A stretch of DNA of 64,000 nucleotides from Spinellus fusiger (Eukaryota > Mucoromycota > Mucoromycetes > Mucorales > Phycomycetaceae). Below, in pieces: positions 36,275-46,977 of this stretch. Position 1 is the first letter of the stretch. Each line of letters begins with the position of its first letter. Both the position numbers and the translations under genes were made by a program. The stretch is from the NCBI GenBank assembly GCA_025094145.1, contig JALLLS010000002.1, forward strand, positions 992,001 to 1,056,000, given 5' to 3'. The notes beneath the pieces are model-generated. The model was not told where the DNA came from and searched no databases. It worked only from the letters and a program-made list of their open reading frames with translations.

Positions 36275-36555
36275 CTATTTCTATTCAATAACACTAAGTC
36301 ATAAACTATTTATACTACTTGCCTGTTCTTGGGAGCGACCGTTTTCCCACTTGGCATACTTGAGACCGTTCTCATTCAAAGGAGCAGCAGCAGTACGGAG
36401 CTTCTCATTGAAGCTGTTGCGGACAGTGCGAGCACAGATGTTAACGTACTGGAGATAGCTATAGAACAGAAATATAAGTCTCTCTTCTCTTTTTCTCTCT
36501 TTTCTTCTCCTGTGCATAAGACATACGTGATACCGGCGGCTTTGTAAGCAGACAT
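36275..36555 (-). CDS. ATP15: Mitochondrial F1 ATP synthase subunit epsilon
   Basis: A very small protein starting MSAYKAAGIT at 36555. Exon 1 is 36555-36527; the intron 36526-36459 joins to YLQYVNICARTVRNSFNEKL and continues through an Ala-rich stretch to LKYAKWENGR. The pattern MSA-x-x-AAG-x-T-Y, ARTVR and K-W-ENG is characteristic of the eukaryotic F1 epsilon subunit, part of the central stalk in the mitochondrial matrix (homologue of yeast ATP15, human ATP5F1E). No transit peptide is present, as is usual. The end is ambiguous: a perfect GC-AG donor (cag then gcaagt at 36322) gives a last exon coding Lys and TAG at 36275; reading on instead ends at TGA 36299 with ASSINSL. Length is 56 or about 63 residues, both within the family range. 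It is convergent with REV3, about 240 bp away. Confidence 0.88.
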
Positions 36556-37933
36556 AATGGACGTGTATACAGAGAGTTCAAACAAAAATTCGATTCTTCG
36601 CCTATGTTATTTTTATTATTTTTTGAAAGATGGGTCCCAGTGACGTAACTATTTTTTTGTCCTACAGGGATAGTGCAGTCTGTCTATAGTTCTTTCTCTT
36701 TGGGGTACAAATCGTATCGGAGTTTAAGATAGTTTGGAAACAAATATTGCAAGACATATGTTATAGGATTTTATCCCAAGATTGGACAATTAGACAATTA
36801 GACAATTAGACATTTAGACATTTAGCTTGAAACAATAAGAAAAGAAAGGCATATAAAAATCATATAGCATTGTCTTTTCTTCTTCTTGAAAAACAGAGTC
36901 AGCCTTGACTGTTCCATAAGGATGTGGTAATAGGTTGAAGATGATATCGAGAGTAGGTAAATGTTTGGTATACAATAAACATCTCTACTCCAGAGTTAAT
37001 AGACTAACGGGGCATATATATTTATAAATAAAGAACAGAGATGATTCACTGATTCTACAACAAGGCATACCCATACCCATACAGTAGTATTTCAATTCAT
37101 TATATGTACAACATACTATTGTCTTTGATTCCAACGGCCAAGTCTTTCACAGGCTTATCCATTGATGTAAACCAAGCACATTTATAGGGTATTTAATCAT
37201 GTACTATATACTTTGATTTCTTAATATGACATGGGTGTTTGGGGATGATTGACGAGCAAACATATATAATAACATATAACCAAGAAGAAAGGAAAATGAC
37301 AGAACAACATCTTCAGATTGTATTCTTTCTTATATAGCATAAAAGACACTACACAATTCTGATATTTTTATCAGGGATGTCTTCCGTAGCATTTATTTAT
37401 TTATTTTATCGATCGCTTTATACATGACCCTCTATTTCATAAGAGCTACTAAGAACATAATATTATTATAGTTAAATGTATATAAAACATTATTATAAGA
37501 CTTTATTCATAGTATAGTAGATCAGTGGATCAAGACATACAGCGCAAGTTTACTTGTTACTAGTGCTTCTATTACTTTCTTCTGACCACTTTATAATTAA
37601 TGAAAAAGGTGAATACACCCTTCTGGTTACATAATGAAATAAGTGGATATAAGCCTTATTTCGAGTAGACAAATAGATAACCAATATTTTTTGCCGAGCA
37701 TACCAGTATTTCTTGAGTGAGCGAGAAAACAAGTACGAAATATTAAACAAAGTATTAAAAAATCAGAAACAAAAGATGTGTTTGTAATATAAGAAATATA
37801 TTTCGCAAAGCTTTCTTCTATCTAATAGATAGATAGCTTATATAATTTTTCATCCAATAAATTAGTCTATATAAAGTTACAAAAGCAATCTCTTCCAAAA
37901 GCATAGAAAGGATTCCTAGCATATTAATATATT
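36556..37933. other. Intergenic, no gene recognised
   Basis: Upstream of ATP15 on the minus strand, so it holds that gene's promoter. It has a tandem repeat of gacaattaga/gacatttaga at about 36783-36826 and taga repeats near 37825. No other gene, RNA gene or transposon end was identified up to the LINE fragment. Confidence 0.55.
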
Positions 37934-38176
37934 TTAAAGTATTTTTAATTTTGGGCGTTGATTGCTATTCGCGCATTGGACATATCAGCCACCCTATGAG
38001 AACTTTTGAAAAATAAGATATACATATAAACACCTCAAATACTTAAGTGAAAAAATAAATGCAAAAGGGAAAAAACAGAAGAATAGAGAAATAGAAAACC
38101 TCAAATGAGGGGAAAATGCTGAGAAATGAGAAATGGTGGTAAAATGATAATTATGAATAGACATCCAAAAAGCCAT
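37934..38176 (-). mobile_element. LINE family L, 3' UTR fragment
   Basis: The minus strand carries about 240 bp of family L 3' UTR, including the shared ttgctattcgcgcattgg block, and ends at the family terminus near 37934. It is closest by eye to the inverted copy at 40755-40989 (shared variants such as aaataagatatacatataaa). It is truncated at 38176, just before a Tc1-like element. Confidence 0.75.
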
Positions 38177-38189
38177 ACTTTTTTTTTAT

Positions 38190-39528
38190 TACACTGGCTT
38201 TCAAAAAAACAAGGGATAGTTTTTACATTCCGGTATGCTTCTGTAATAGGAAGTACTTATTGTTTGTAATAAGAAAAACACACATTAAACACACAGCAGA
38301 AACTTGTAAATTGGATAAAGTATAAAGAAGGTCAAAAGGATAATAGATACAAATCTATTGGGTGGAAGCTCTTAATATTTGGTGTCTCTATCCTTGGCCT
38401 TTATAACAGCCTTGCACCTCCGCCCCATGCTGACAATAAGGGTGTCTGTGGTGCTCTTGGGAATATTCTTCCATCATTCTAACAATAGTACCTCCAAATA
38501 TTGTAGAGTACCTTTTGAGGTCATCCTCTTCCCATAAATGCTCTATGGGGTTCAGATCAGGGATTTGTGAGGGCCACCCCTCCATAGTGGCAATGCTCTC
38601 ATTTGCCTTCCACAACCTGGACTCTCTACTCTTGTGGCAGCTGGCATTATCCTCTTGAAGAACATAATCAATCTCTGGATTCAGTGCCTTGAGTTGAGCC
38701 AGCTCAGGGCAGTAGTTATTCTTTAAGATCTCAATGTATCCTCTACTGTCTATACTGCCCTTCACAGGCGCCAATCTCCCAACACCTTCACCAGAGAAGG
38801 AAACCCACACCATTACACTACCACCACTAAAATTCATGGTGGGCTTGATGTTCTTTGGGAGCAGCCCCTCCTTCTTCTTGCGCACCACTCTGTTGCGGTT
38901 ATTGGTCCTCATCAGCTGGTACTCCGACTTATCGAATTAGATGACTGTTTTGTAGTCTTCCTCAGTCCAGTGAAGATAAGCCTTAGCCCAAAAAAACTTC
39001 AACTTCTTGTGCTTATTGGTGAGAGAAGGTCTATTAACCACCTTGCAAGAAAACAGGCTGAGATTCTTCATCATTTTTATGAAAGTGTTCATGGACACCT
39101 TGGGTGGTCATCTGCTTATGAAGCTGATCCATTGTCTAAAATGAATCTCTTTCTAATGTGTTCCCAACCTCTCTCTCGTTTCTCTAACTAAGAATAGGCT
39201 TACTACCAGTGTTTCTTTTAGCCTTGAAGTAACCAGTTTTCTTTTATATCTTTACGATACCGGAAATAGACTGTACACTAATTCCAAGCTTAGCAGAGAT
39301 GGCAACATGAGTAGTCCCATTGACAGTGGCCTCTTGAGTAATGAGACAGTAGTCTAAGTCTTCATTATTTATTTTTATTGTTTTCAAGAGGTCTCATAGA
39401 TTTTTCGGTGGTGTTAGATGAGGTAGATATTAGAGTGGAAAAGCGATAAATGAAGAATGTTTAATAATAATAATTTTTAAGGGTAAAATTATTGTCTGGG
39501 TTTTAATTTCCCCTTTTTAAACCACTAT
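38190..39528 (-). mobile_element. Tc1/mariner element (family P), decayed
   Basis: A Tc1-like element of about 1.34 kb bounded by weakly matching ends (cactggctttcaaaaaaaca on the left, tagtggtttaaaaaggggaa reversed on the right), each next to TA. The minus-strand transposase is broken in its N-terminal half, but the C-terminal half is open. Confidence 0.65.
38388..38940 (-). pseudogene. Tc1-type transposase, C-terminal half
   Basis: The frame contains GGSVMVWVSFSGEGVGRLAP, VLQEDNASCHKS (second catalytic Asp) and QIPDLNPIEHLW (third catalytic Glu). It continues upstream to FDKSEYQLMRTNNRNR after a stop. The N-terminal DNA-binding part between 38940 and 39400 survives only as fragments (for example SKLGISVQSI) with stops, so the protein is not complete. 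Confidence 0.75.
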
Positions 39529-39559
39529 ATTCATCTTCTGATCCATCAGTAACAATCCC

Positions 39560-40989
39560 CATTGACTCATATAGTACACAGTACACATTGGATACACCAA
39601 CTACGGATCCTGTCCAACCACCAACCATCAATCAGCCTTCTGTACCGGCACCTGTTAGACCCTCTGTGTCTGAGGCCACCACTGCCACTACCATTCCTAA
39701 CTCCGACAGTAGAAAACCCAGACTACTTACCAAACGCACTCGTGCAAATACCTACAAGTATCAAATGACTGAGGTAGAGAAGCCTGATACCTTCACCCAG
39801 TAGATGATGGAATTTCTGTCAGATATTCAGAGATAGATGGCAATAATAGGACTCCAAATCCAGGAATTGGAAGCACAAGTCAAGGTCAAAGATGACATTA
39901 TTACATCTCTCCAGGCTCAGATCAATGCCAAGAGTGCAGATAATGTACCCAAATCACCTCCCGTCCCTACTCTCACCCCCATCCCCACAGTGAAACCCAC
40001 CGCTTCCATAGAAAAGGCTACTGTCACTTATTCCAACATGGCTAAAAAGAACGCCTCCCCACCAAAGAAGACAGCAAAGGCCAGAGCAGTGCTTAGAGTA
40101 CAAACAGTTTGGGCCTTACAAGAGCCTACTGGGCCCTCAGTACACGACTTTGTATATGTCCCTTGTCGCCGCTACCTCAAGTACGGTCAGATCCGCAAGA
40201 TGTTGGGATCACTGAAGATCCAACAGTCACGGATCATAGACATTCACTTCCCTGCAGGGGGCACAATTACACTGCCTGTACATGGTAGCTTCAAGCAAGA
40301 ACTCGAGGAGAAACTCGAGAAATCAAAGATCAACCCACAGGCAAGCTTTAATCCAGTAGCTGCAACGGTGATTGCAGACCCTAAGCTCCAGTAGGAATCT
40401 GACAGCACTAAGGCTGTAATGGCTCAAGAACTCTTTGAGCAAAGAGTGTCCAACACCTGTCTTTGTGCCCCCACTCATTTAGGGTACAGCATTGCTCGCC
40501 ACTTTGGCTCAAGCATTGCCAAAACCCCTCTATCTACCATTGCCTTTGAGAAGCTCCTTGAAGACCTCAAGGCCAAGGCCACAGTCACCATCTCTCCCTC
40601 CACCCTTGAAAAAGAAGTTCTCCAGGTATTTGGGTCTGACTCAGCCATGGAAGAAGTCGAGGGAGACAATCAACACACCCAACAAGACTTATAAATAGAC
40701 CAAAGATTGGTCTATTGAAAGCTTGTGGTATTAGGCCCAAACTAATATCTATGTCTGCATTGTCATTTTCTCTCATCTCTCATATTTCTCTTCATTTTTT
40801 TCCTCATAAGAGGTTTTCTATTTCTCTATCCTTCTGTTTTTTCCCTTTTGCATTTATTTTTTCACTTAAGTATTTGAGGTGTTTATATGTATATCTTATT
40901 TTTCAAAAGTTCTCATAGAGTGGCTGATATGCCCAATGCGCGAATAGCAATCAACGCCCAGAAACAAAAAAAAATACTTTGAACTGTAT
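39560..40989 (+). mobile_element. LINE family L derivative: ORF1 joined to 3' UTR
   Basis: This copy holds a LINE ORF1-like coding region (39588-40694), then about 60 bp of linker, then the family L 3' UTR (about 40755-40989, ending atactttgaactgtatt). In the other long copies the sequence upstream of this UTR is ORF2, so ORF2 is missing here. It is either an internal deletion or an RNA-level product that was retrotransposed. Confidence 0.65.
39588..40694 (+). pseudogene. LINE ORF1 (gag-like), three in-frame TAG
   Basis: One continuous frame runs from MDTPTTDPVQPPTINQ to a TAA at 40692, interrupted only by three TAG codons (39801, 39834, 40392). It contains a coiled-coil segment (LQIQELEAQVKVKDDIITSL), a Pro/Thr-rich linker with TVTYSNMAKKN, and a folded domain (FVYVPCRRYLKYGQIRKMLG, then IIDIHFPAGGTITLPVHGS) of the nucleic-acid-binding type found in fungal LINE ORF1 proteins. 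Each TAG sits where a CAG Gln would read well, so C-to-T change is the simplest explanation. Confidence 0.65.
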
Positions 40990-41744
40990 TCATCTTTTTT
41001 ATCGACAACTCTTTTGTCATTTTATCTTTATCTTCTTTTCTTCTGTCTTCTCGGAAATAAATGTCAAAGACCATCAGTCCAGACAATCATTAGTCATTCA
41101 ATTGATAAGAAAAACATATAAATATCTAGAATACTTCAATGAAATAAACATTATCTTTATTTGTCTAAAAACATCCTTTTTTTGTTCTTATTCTATTTGT
41201 ATTTTGATCCGTCTTCGAGCTCAGTGTTCTGTGATATTGTCCTGAGTAAAATATCGAACTTACTGACTGCTGTTGTTAATTATTTATTTGTTTCCCTTAT
41301 TCTTATTACTGTTCCTTAGTTTGATTCTTTGATCAAGCTACTTCTTTTGTTGTATATGTATCCCTTTCTCTCTGATATTTGATCATATTTTGTTTTTATT
41401 ATATAACCTTAACTTGATTACTCGATCAAGTCATTGTTATTTTTCTATTTAATCTTTCTATTTTATTATTTTATTAATGTGAGCGCTACACATCCAATAT
41501 CACCACATATCAATAGACAACTTTATTTCCAGTATAGGGCGGAGATGACACATAATAATAGATGCCAAAGACTAGTAGTGGTTACTTAATAACCTAAAAA
41601 TAAAACCACTATTATATGTATCTATTGAAACTTTTATGTTTATATCTAATGAATTCATACAGTTATAACACTGTTAATATAAAGTATGAATCTATATATA
41701 AATAAAATGCGATTTTTAAGTGATTACTTATTGGAGGTCACTTT
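40990..41744. other. Spacer with a Tc1 3'-end relic
   Basis: AT-rich. At about 41535-41600 the sequence tagggcggagatg ... tagatgccaaag resembles the C-terminal MGRRC...VIDAKG coding stretch of the Tc1-like relic at 49840-50290 and the related element at 38390; only about 65 bp remain. The repeated gatcaag motif occurs near 41330 and 41425. Nothing else is recognised. Confidence 0.4.
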
Positions 41745-41945
41745 AGCTTGAATGAGTGCTCTCATGGCAGTAAAAGTCACGGTGAATTAAAATAAGGTGA
41801 CTGCATAACATTGTTTCAAACTCACATAGTAAGTTTCTTTTTGTATTCTTAAACTCATACAGTAAGGTCTACTCATCTCAGGGCGTGAAGTTGATGACGC
41901 GACTTTATTGATTTGATTCATATTTATATCACAAGTCAATCAATA
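41745..41945 (+). repeat. Left arm of perfect 201-bp inverted repeat
   Basis: Positions 41745-41945 are the exact reverse complement of 44034-44234 as far as I can read base by base. The arms start agcttgaatgagtgct and end acaagtcaatcaata. Flanks outside and inside the arms differ. Confidence 0.9.
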
Positions 41946-44033
41946 TATGGATGCTCGTATCATGCTAACATTGCCTTTGTCTACTGTTTGGGGTTTATTT
42001 CCTCCATTTGTTGCTCCCAAGCTCAATTTTATCAAGGTCTTTGTCTTCCATGCTTTCGACTGGATAGCTTTGGTCGTCTATGCCGAAAGCAGACAACTCA
42101 ATTGGGTTTTGCAAAGTACCCTATCCCCTCTTTCTTCCGTGCTCTGGACTCTGGGCAAATTGTGCTCTGGCCTTAGTTCTTGTCTGGCTTTGTGCTGACA
42201 TCCCCTGCTGTTCCTCCAACCTATGGCTTCTCTTCTCTTTTAGATATCATTCAAATCAACAAGTAAAGTATGATCAAGGCCCGTACTTCTTCTCTTTGTC
42301 GCCATTTGCTGCCTCCTTTGTCTTCTCTTTCTGCAGCTGTATGGAAGCGTTTCTGGCATCTTCGGATCCCTCACAACACCCGTACTGTGTGGTGGAAGGC
42401 TCTCTGGGGTTGTTTGCCCACACGCAGTAGAATGCACTGTTTCCTGTCTGTCCATTTTTTTCTTCCTCTTGCCTTTTCTGTTCTTCTTTGGTGGAAAATC
42501 AAGACTATTTTCTGTTTCTCTGTCCTGGGAAGAAGCGTGTGTGGAGTTTCTTTTTCTCTCGTTGGTGTCCCTCTTGGCGTCTTAAGGATGACCAGTCTTT
42601 ATTCTCTTCTTGTTGTCCTCCTTCTCAGCCAGACGCCGACCTTGGTGTTCTGGTAGTGGTTGCTACAGTGTAGGTAATTTGGCGTGCCCACTGGGCTTTT
42701 ATTTTTGACTCTTCTTTTTCTTCCTGGTGTTCTGGTAAGTAAGACTTCTTCGGTGGTAGCTCTGCAGTCCATGGTGGCTTGAAGTGTTTTTTTTTCTTTC
42801 TTTGCTTTTTTCCTCCTTTCTTATGTACTATTCATTTTAGCTAGTTTTTTTTTCCTTCTTTTTCTGTCTACGTGACCTTTACTATTTTTAAATGCCGTAC
42901 ATCATAACGTGTCGGCCTAGTCAATCAATAAACATTTTATTATTATTATTAAGATGGCTTTTCCCAAAACTCTATCTTCAACCAGCGCTCCCCCCCTCAT
43001 ACCTGTTCCCGCTCACCCGTCGTTGTAGAACGTCGTTGTCGTGTTCCGACTTCAATCCAAAGATTCTCCATGAATAGTTCAACATGAGTAGTGTGCTGTG
43101 ACATATCAGAGTCCTCTATGAAATCTTGAGTACACACAAGTAATATAGTAATCTCTGTATCATCTCACTGATCGGTCGTAACTACAAATCACCTTCTAAG
43201 CTCAGTGTACTATCAGACACCTAACAAGAGCCATCTTCATTAATAATTCTAACAGAACAATATTGACCTATTAGAGTCAATTGAGTGAACCCATAATAAT
43301 TAATGGTTTCAATAATGGAGTGCTTATCTAATAAACCAACCATAAGGTAGAAGCTACCAAAGAATAAGCACCAACAAAAAGTATAAATAATGAACTTTTC
43401 TTCACTCAATAAAAAAACTATCTTTGTTCAGTCTCGTTAATTCCACTTGTCCAAAAAATCTCACTATTGTTATTGTTAATGTTTAAAATAGAAGAATATT
43501 CTATAGATTATCAGGAAATCAATAGATATATTTTCTGATGAATCATAATATAAAATAAGAAATAAATATCTAAATAAAACTTCCCAGAAGTAAGAGATTT
43601 TTTACCTATCCTTAACTAAATTTATAATAATTAATTTTCCAATCCATCAGAAGTAAAAAATCTAATTGCTTAATTTGGGTAATATCAGAACTTTTTAATC
43701 CTATCATTAGATAAAAGTAAATATCTACTAATTATCTTTATAGTATAAGAAGAGATAATAATTTTATTAATGGTATTTCTTTAAATAACAAAGAAAATAT
43801 TATCCTGATATTCATTATACTAAATGATTTAAAACTATTATGACAATAAAAATAGTTCCTCATTATTACCGCAGAAACACTAGGAGAAGCATCACAATTA
43901 GAAGCCGGGGAAAGTGGAAACAGGAGTGATGTTCCTCCAGGACGGGGGATCGAGAGCAAGAGAGAGGTCGAGAGATGGCGTTATCGCGGGGATTGGTTAA
44001 AGTCATTGTAAAGAAAAGAAGAAAAAACCAGTT
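41946..44033. other. 2.09-kb segment enclosed by the inverted repeat
   Basis: It contains a decayed LINE zf-RVT region (about 42240-42700), a pyrimidine-rich stretch (42780-42870), and an AT-rich half without recognisable genes. The right end near 43900-43960 is unusually GC-rich (ggacgggggatcgagagcaa) and encodes nothing I recognise. Confidence 0.5.
42240..42700 (+). pseudogene. LINE zf-RVT (zinc-binding after reverse transcriptase) remnant
   Basis: One frame reads VWKRFWHLRIPHNTRTVWWK then ALWGCLPTRSRMH; a second frame continues CPFFSSSCLFCSSLVENQDY and LCPGKKRVW. Together these make the W-K-x-x-W-x-L-x-I-P / L-P-T-R / C-x2-C / C-P-x-x-x-x-x-W order of the zf-RVT domain of plant and fungal LINEs. 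A frameshift separates the halves. It differs from family L, so it is a second LINE lineage. Confidence 0.65.
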
Positions 44034-44234
44034 TATTGATTGACTTGTGATATAAATATGAATCAAATCAATAAAGTCGCGTCATCAACTTCACGCCCTG
44101 AGATGAGTAGACCTTACTGTATGAGTTTAAGAATACAAAAAGAAACTTACTATGTGAGTTTGAAACAATGTTATGCAGTCACCTTATTTTAATTCACCGT
44201 GACTTTTACTGCCATGAGAGCACTCATTCAAGCT
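44034..44234 (-). repeat. Right arm of perfect 201-bp inverted repeat
   Basis: Exact reverse complement of 41745-41945. It ends six bases before the truncated relic of the 16954 element begins. Confidence 0.9.
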
Positions 44235-44239
44235 ATATG

Positions 44240-44385
44240 TACACTATTTTCGGAAATTATTCGTACAACCTCGAAAAAAAATTGCACACTTCTTTTTTCA
44301 CTTGTTGCACATTTTCCGAAATCCCATTTCTTCAACAATGAGCTCATAAATATACTATGAAGATGGACAGGGAAATGCTATCTGT
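44240..44385 (+). mobile_element. Truncated left end of the 16954-type Tc1-like element
   Basis: It starts acactattttcggaaattat and continues through ttgcacac and aatgagctcataaatatact to gaagatggacagggaaatgc. This matches 16954-17120 with scattered changes and an internal gap. Only the left end is present. Confidence 0.7.
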
Positions 44386-44549
44386 TGTATTTCTCCTCAT
44401 ATCGAACTCAATTATACCTTTTTTGAAATAACTAGACCTTCTAAACAAAGAAGCCCATAGTTAAATCATGCAATCGATACTTTGATCTATACGTACATTA
44501 CACTGCCTTATTCATTATTCTCAATATCTATAGTGGTAATTCATTATAC

Positions 44550-45355
44550 AGTTCAAAGTATTTTTTTATTTGTGGGTGTTGATTGCTATTCGCGCATTGG
44601 GTATGTTAGCCACCCTATGAGAACTTTTGAAAAAATAGAATAAACATTAAAACACTTCAAATACGAAAGTGAAAAAAAAGAATGCAAATGAATGGGAAAC
44701 AGAAGGACCGAGAAATACAAAAACTCAGATGAGGGGAAAATGATGAAAAATGAGAAATGATGGTAAAATGAGAATTATGAATAAACATCCAAAAGGCCAT
44801 ACAGTCAGCAAGGAAACCAGGACACCAAAAAGATAACCGTCATCCTGTGGCGATTCGAAATCCAACGAGGGATACTTAGAGCAACTCGGACAATCCTGAG
44901 GACACAACTACAGCAACTACACTAGCAGCTTCTGGCTTTGCTAAACGGGTTAAGAATGGGTGGTAGAGGAGAGATCGGAGGAGAAGTGAGGATACAGCGT
45001 CTGTTACTGCAGGAGTCTTTGCACTCTATGGCGGCGTTGGCGTTCCCGCTCAATACACCCCATCAGCAGCCTCAATGAGCAAGCTACCAGCTGATGGCTC
45101 TACCTTAAAGTCTCGAGTAGACGTGGCTCAATCAATGGCTTGCAGCAGTATTAACAAACTGGGCCAAAGGTCTCGCCATTTAACAAAAGACTTAACCGTG
45201 CGCGGCAGAAAATTTAGACAATAGTCAATTGGATGAACGTCTTGTGGTGGTGCAGGAACTAAGAAGAACAAGAACGTGGAGCGTTCATGGTCAACGAATG
45301 TGCAAGTGAGAAAGTGGTCCCGATTGGCAGATGGGTGGCCACATTGGCAACAAAG
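44550..45355 (-). mobile_element. LINE family L, truncated copy
   Basis: The minus strand holds the family 3' terminus at 44550, the 3' UTR and the end of ORF2. It is very close to 22785-23590, but carries at least one extra base (acacccc versus acgccc near 45056) that shifts the ORF2 frame. The 5' truncation lies at about 45350, just before the Tc1-like element at 45364. Confidence 0.75.
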
Positions 45356-45363
45356 ATAGTGTA

Positions 45364-46463
45364 CAGTGGGGTAGCAAAAAAATTGGCATTTTTTTTAGAG
45401 ATCCGATGTATTTCATATCTTACATAAGAGACACTTGTAGCAGTTTTCTTCCTTTCTTCTTAATAGGAGTATATCCATATTTAATTTACAATGCAATTAA
45501 CAGACGATCAGAAACTTACCATTGTTAGTTTTCGACAAGCAAATATAAAAGTAAAAGAAATAGCTGAAAGAATTGGAGTAAAGCTGCGAACAATCTACAA
45601 TGTTCTAAATCAACAAAAGACAAGAGGAACTACCAAACGCCAAGGAAGTTCAGAAAGACCCAAAATACTCAATGAAAGAGGAATACAACACCTTCTGAAC
45701 TTTATTGGCAAGAGCAGACAATTGACTTTAAGTGAGATAGTTGCAGCAATACCCAAAGAATGCAGCAAGCACACTGTTAGACATGTACTGCATGAAGAGA
45801 GTATATTTAGCTGAGTGGCAAAGAAGAAACCTTTTTTTTAAAATGAAACACATCAAGAAAGAAGACAGATTTTTCAAAGAACATTTCCACTGGACCGTTG
45901 ATATGTGGGAAAAGGTTATATGGACAGACAAAAGTAGTTTCGAAATTGGCAAGAACAGTCGAGTGGTTCACGTTTGGCGTAAGGATGGAGAAGCTTACAA
46001 AAAAGAGAGAGAGAGAGAAATTGATGGTTTGGAGTGGCCTGCTCAATTGCCCGATCTGAACCCCATTGAAAACCTTTGGATGCAAATGAAAGACAGGGTC
46101 CAAGAGAGATGCAACGGTACTGTCAAGACAGACAAGTTCAAAACTATTATACAAGAAGCCTGGGATTCTCTTGAGCCAAAAACATGGAATTCTTTGATTG
46201 AGACAATGCCAGCACGAATGCAAAAAGTCATCAAGAACAAGGGTGGGAGTACCCATTATTAAAGCTATATTTTTAATAGTTTTTTAAATATAAATGTAAA
46301 AATAAATTAAATATACGTATTCTATAGCCTTTATTTAACATAATATGAGCTTTATTAAAGTAGAAAATACGTTGTATTCCTTTTGATACAGGAAAAACAC
46401 TATATTGATAATATGAAATCTATCGAATTTTTTCAAATTGCCAATTTTTTTGCTACCCCACTG
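45364..46463 (+). mobile_element. Tc1/mariner element (family Q), TIR 25 bp, TA duplications
   Basis: The element is exactly 1,100 bp. The terminal inverted repeats (cagtggggtagcaaaaaaat, continuing tggca) are perfect, and each end is flanked by TA (45362-45363 and 46464-46465). This is the cleanest transposon structure in the window and implies recent insertion. It landed between a LINE family L fragment and a K family end. Confidence 0.92.
45491..46262 (+). pseudogene. Tc1-type transposase with frameshift and missing catalytic core
   Basis: The first frame (45491-45814) encodes a helix-turn-helix domain (MQLTDDQKLTIVSFRQANIK, IAERIGVKLRTIYNVLNQQ, ECSKHTVRHVLHEESIFS). A frame change near 45800 leads to VYLAEWQRRN, then KVIWTDKSSFEI with the first catalytic Asp, and later WPAQLPDLNPIENLW with the third. 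The stretch that should carry the second Asp (the DNA-x-x-H region, about 100 residues) is absent between AYKKERERE and IDGLEW. The element therefore cannot move itself despite its intact TIRs. Confidence 0.8.
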
Positions 46464-46465
46464 TA

Positions 46466-46977
46466 CACACCCGAAGATTTTTCTGGTCTTTAAGCAGTGA
46501 TATCTCTTTCTTTTCAAGTCAGAATAAAATATTCCCTTTTATGAAAGGATGTTTAAAATCAAAAGATTTGAGGATATCCAATCTATTATCTCCTTTTGTA
46601 GAATGCCTCAATATCAAAGGAAATTCGGTCAGTTAACGTATAGTTGAACTAATTTTTATTCATTCAAATGTGTATTTCTTTTATCATATTTCAACACATT
46701 ACTTCTACTAACTTATGATATAATAATTACATATAAGAGATGTACTATTTTTTATTTGGCTTCTTCATTAAAGATGCCATCGAATACTAATAAATAATAA
46801 TTCATAGTATTCAATAACATACCCCTGAAGCTAAATACTAGCAGTAAAAAAGTATAAAAGACCTAATATTATGAAATAATAAACATCATAGTTTAACTAC
46901 CTGTTAACTAACCATATTTACTTCGGGCTAACAAGCCATTGACTAAATTATCAATAAAATATATTGCTTATAAAATA
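46466..46977 (-). mobile_element. K family end, copy 3 (partial), with a second repeat
   Basis: The sequence from 46466 (acacacccgaagatttttct, then ggtctttaagcagtgatatc and aaaatcaaaagatttgagga) is the inverted right end of K copies 1 and 2, recognisable to about 46620. From about 46770 to 46985 it carries the repeat also found inside K copy 1 (21585-21790), in the same plus-strand orientation. Confidence 0.55.

Noticed and set aside
43866..44033. GC-rich block next to the right inverted-repeat arm as a gene fragment
   Set aside because: Neither strand gives a recognisable domain and the open frames are short.
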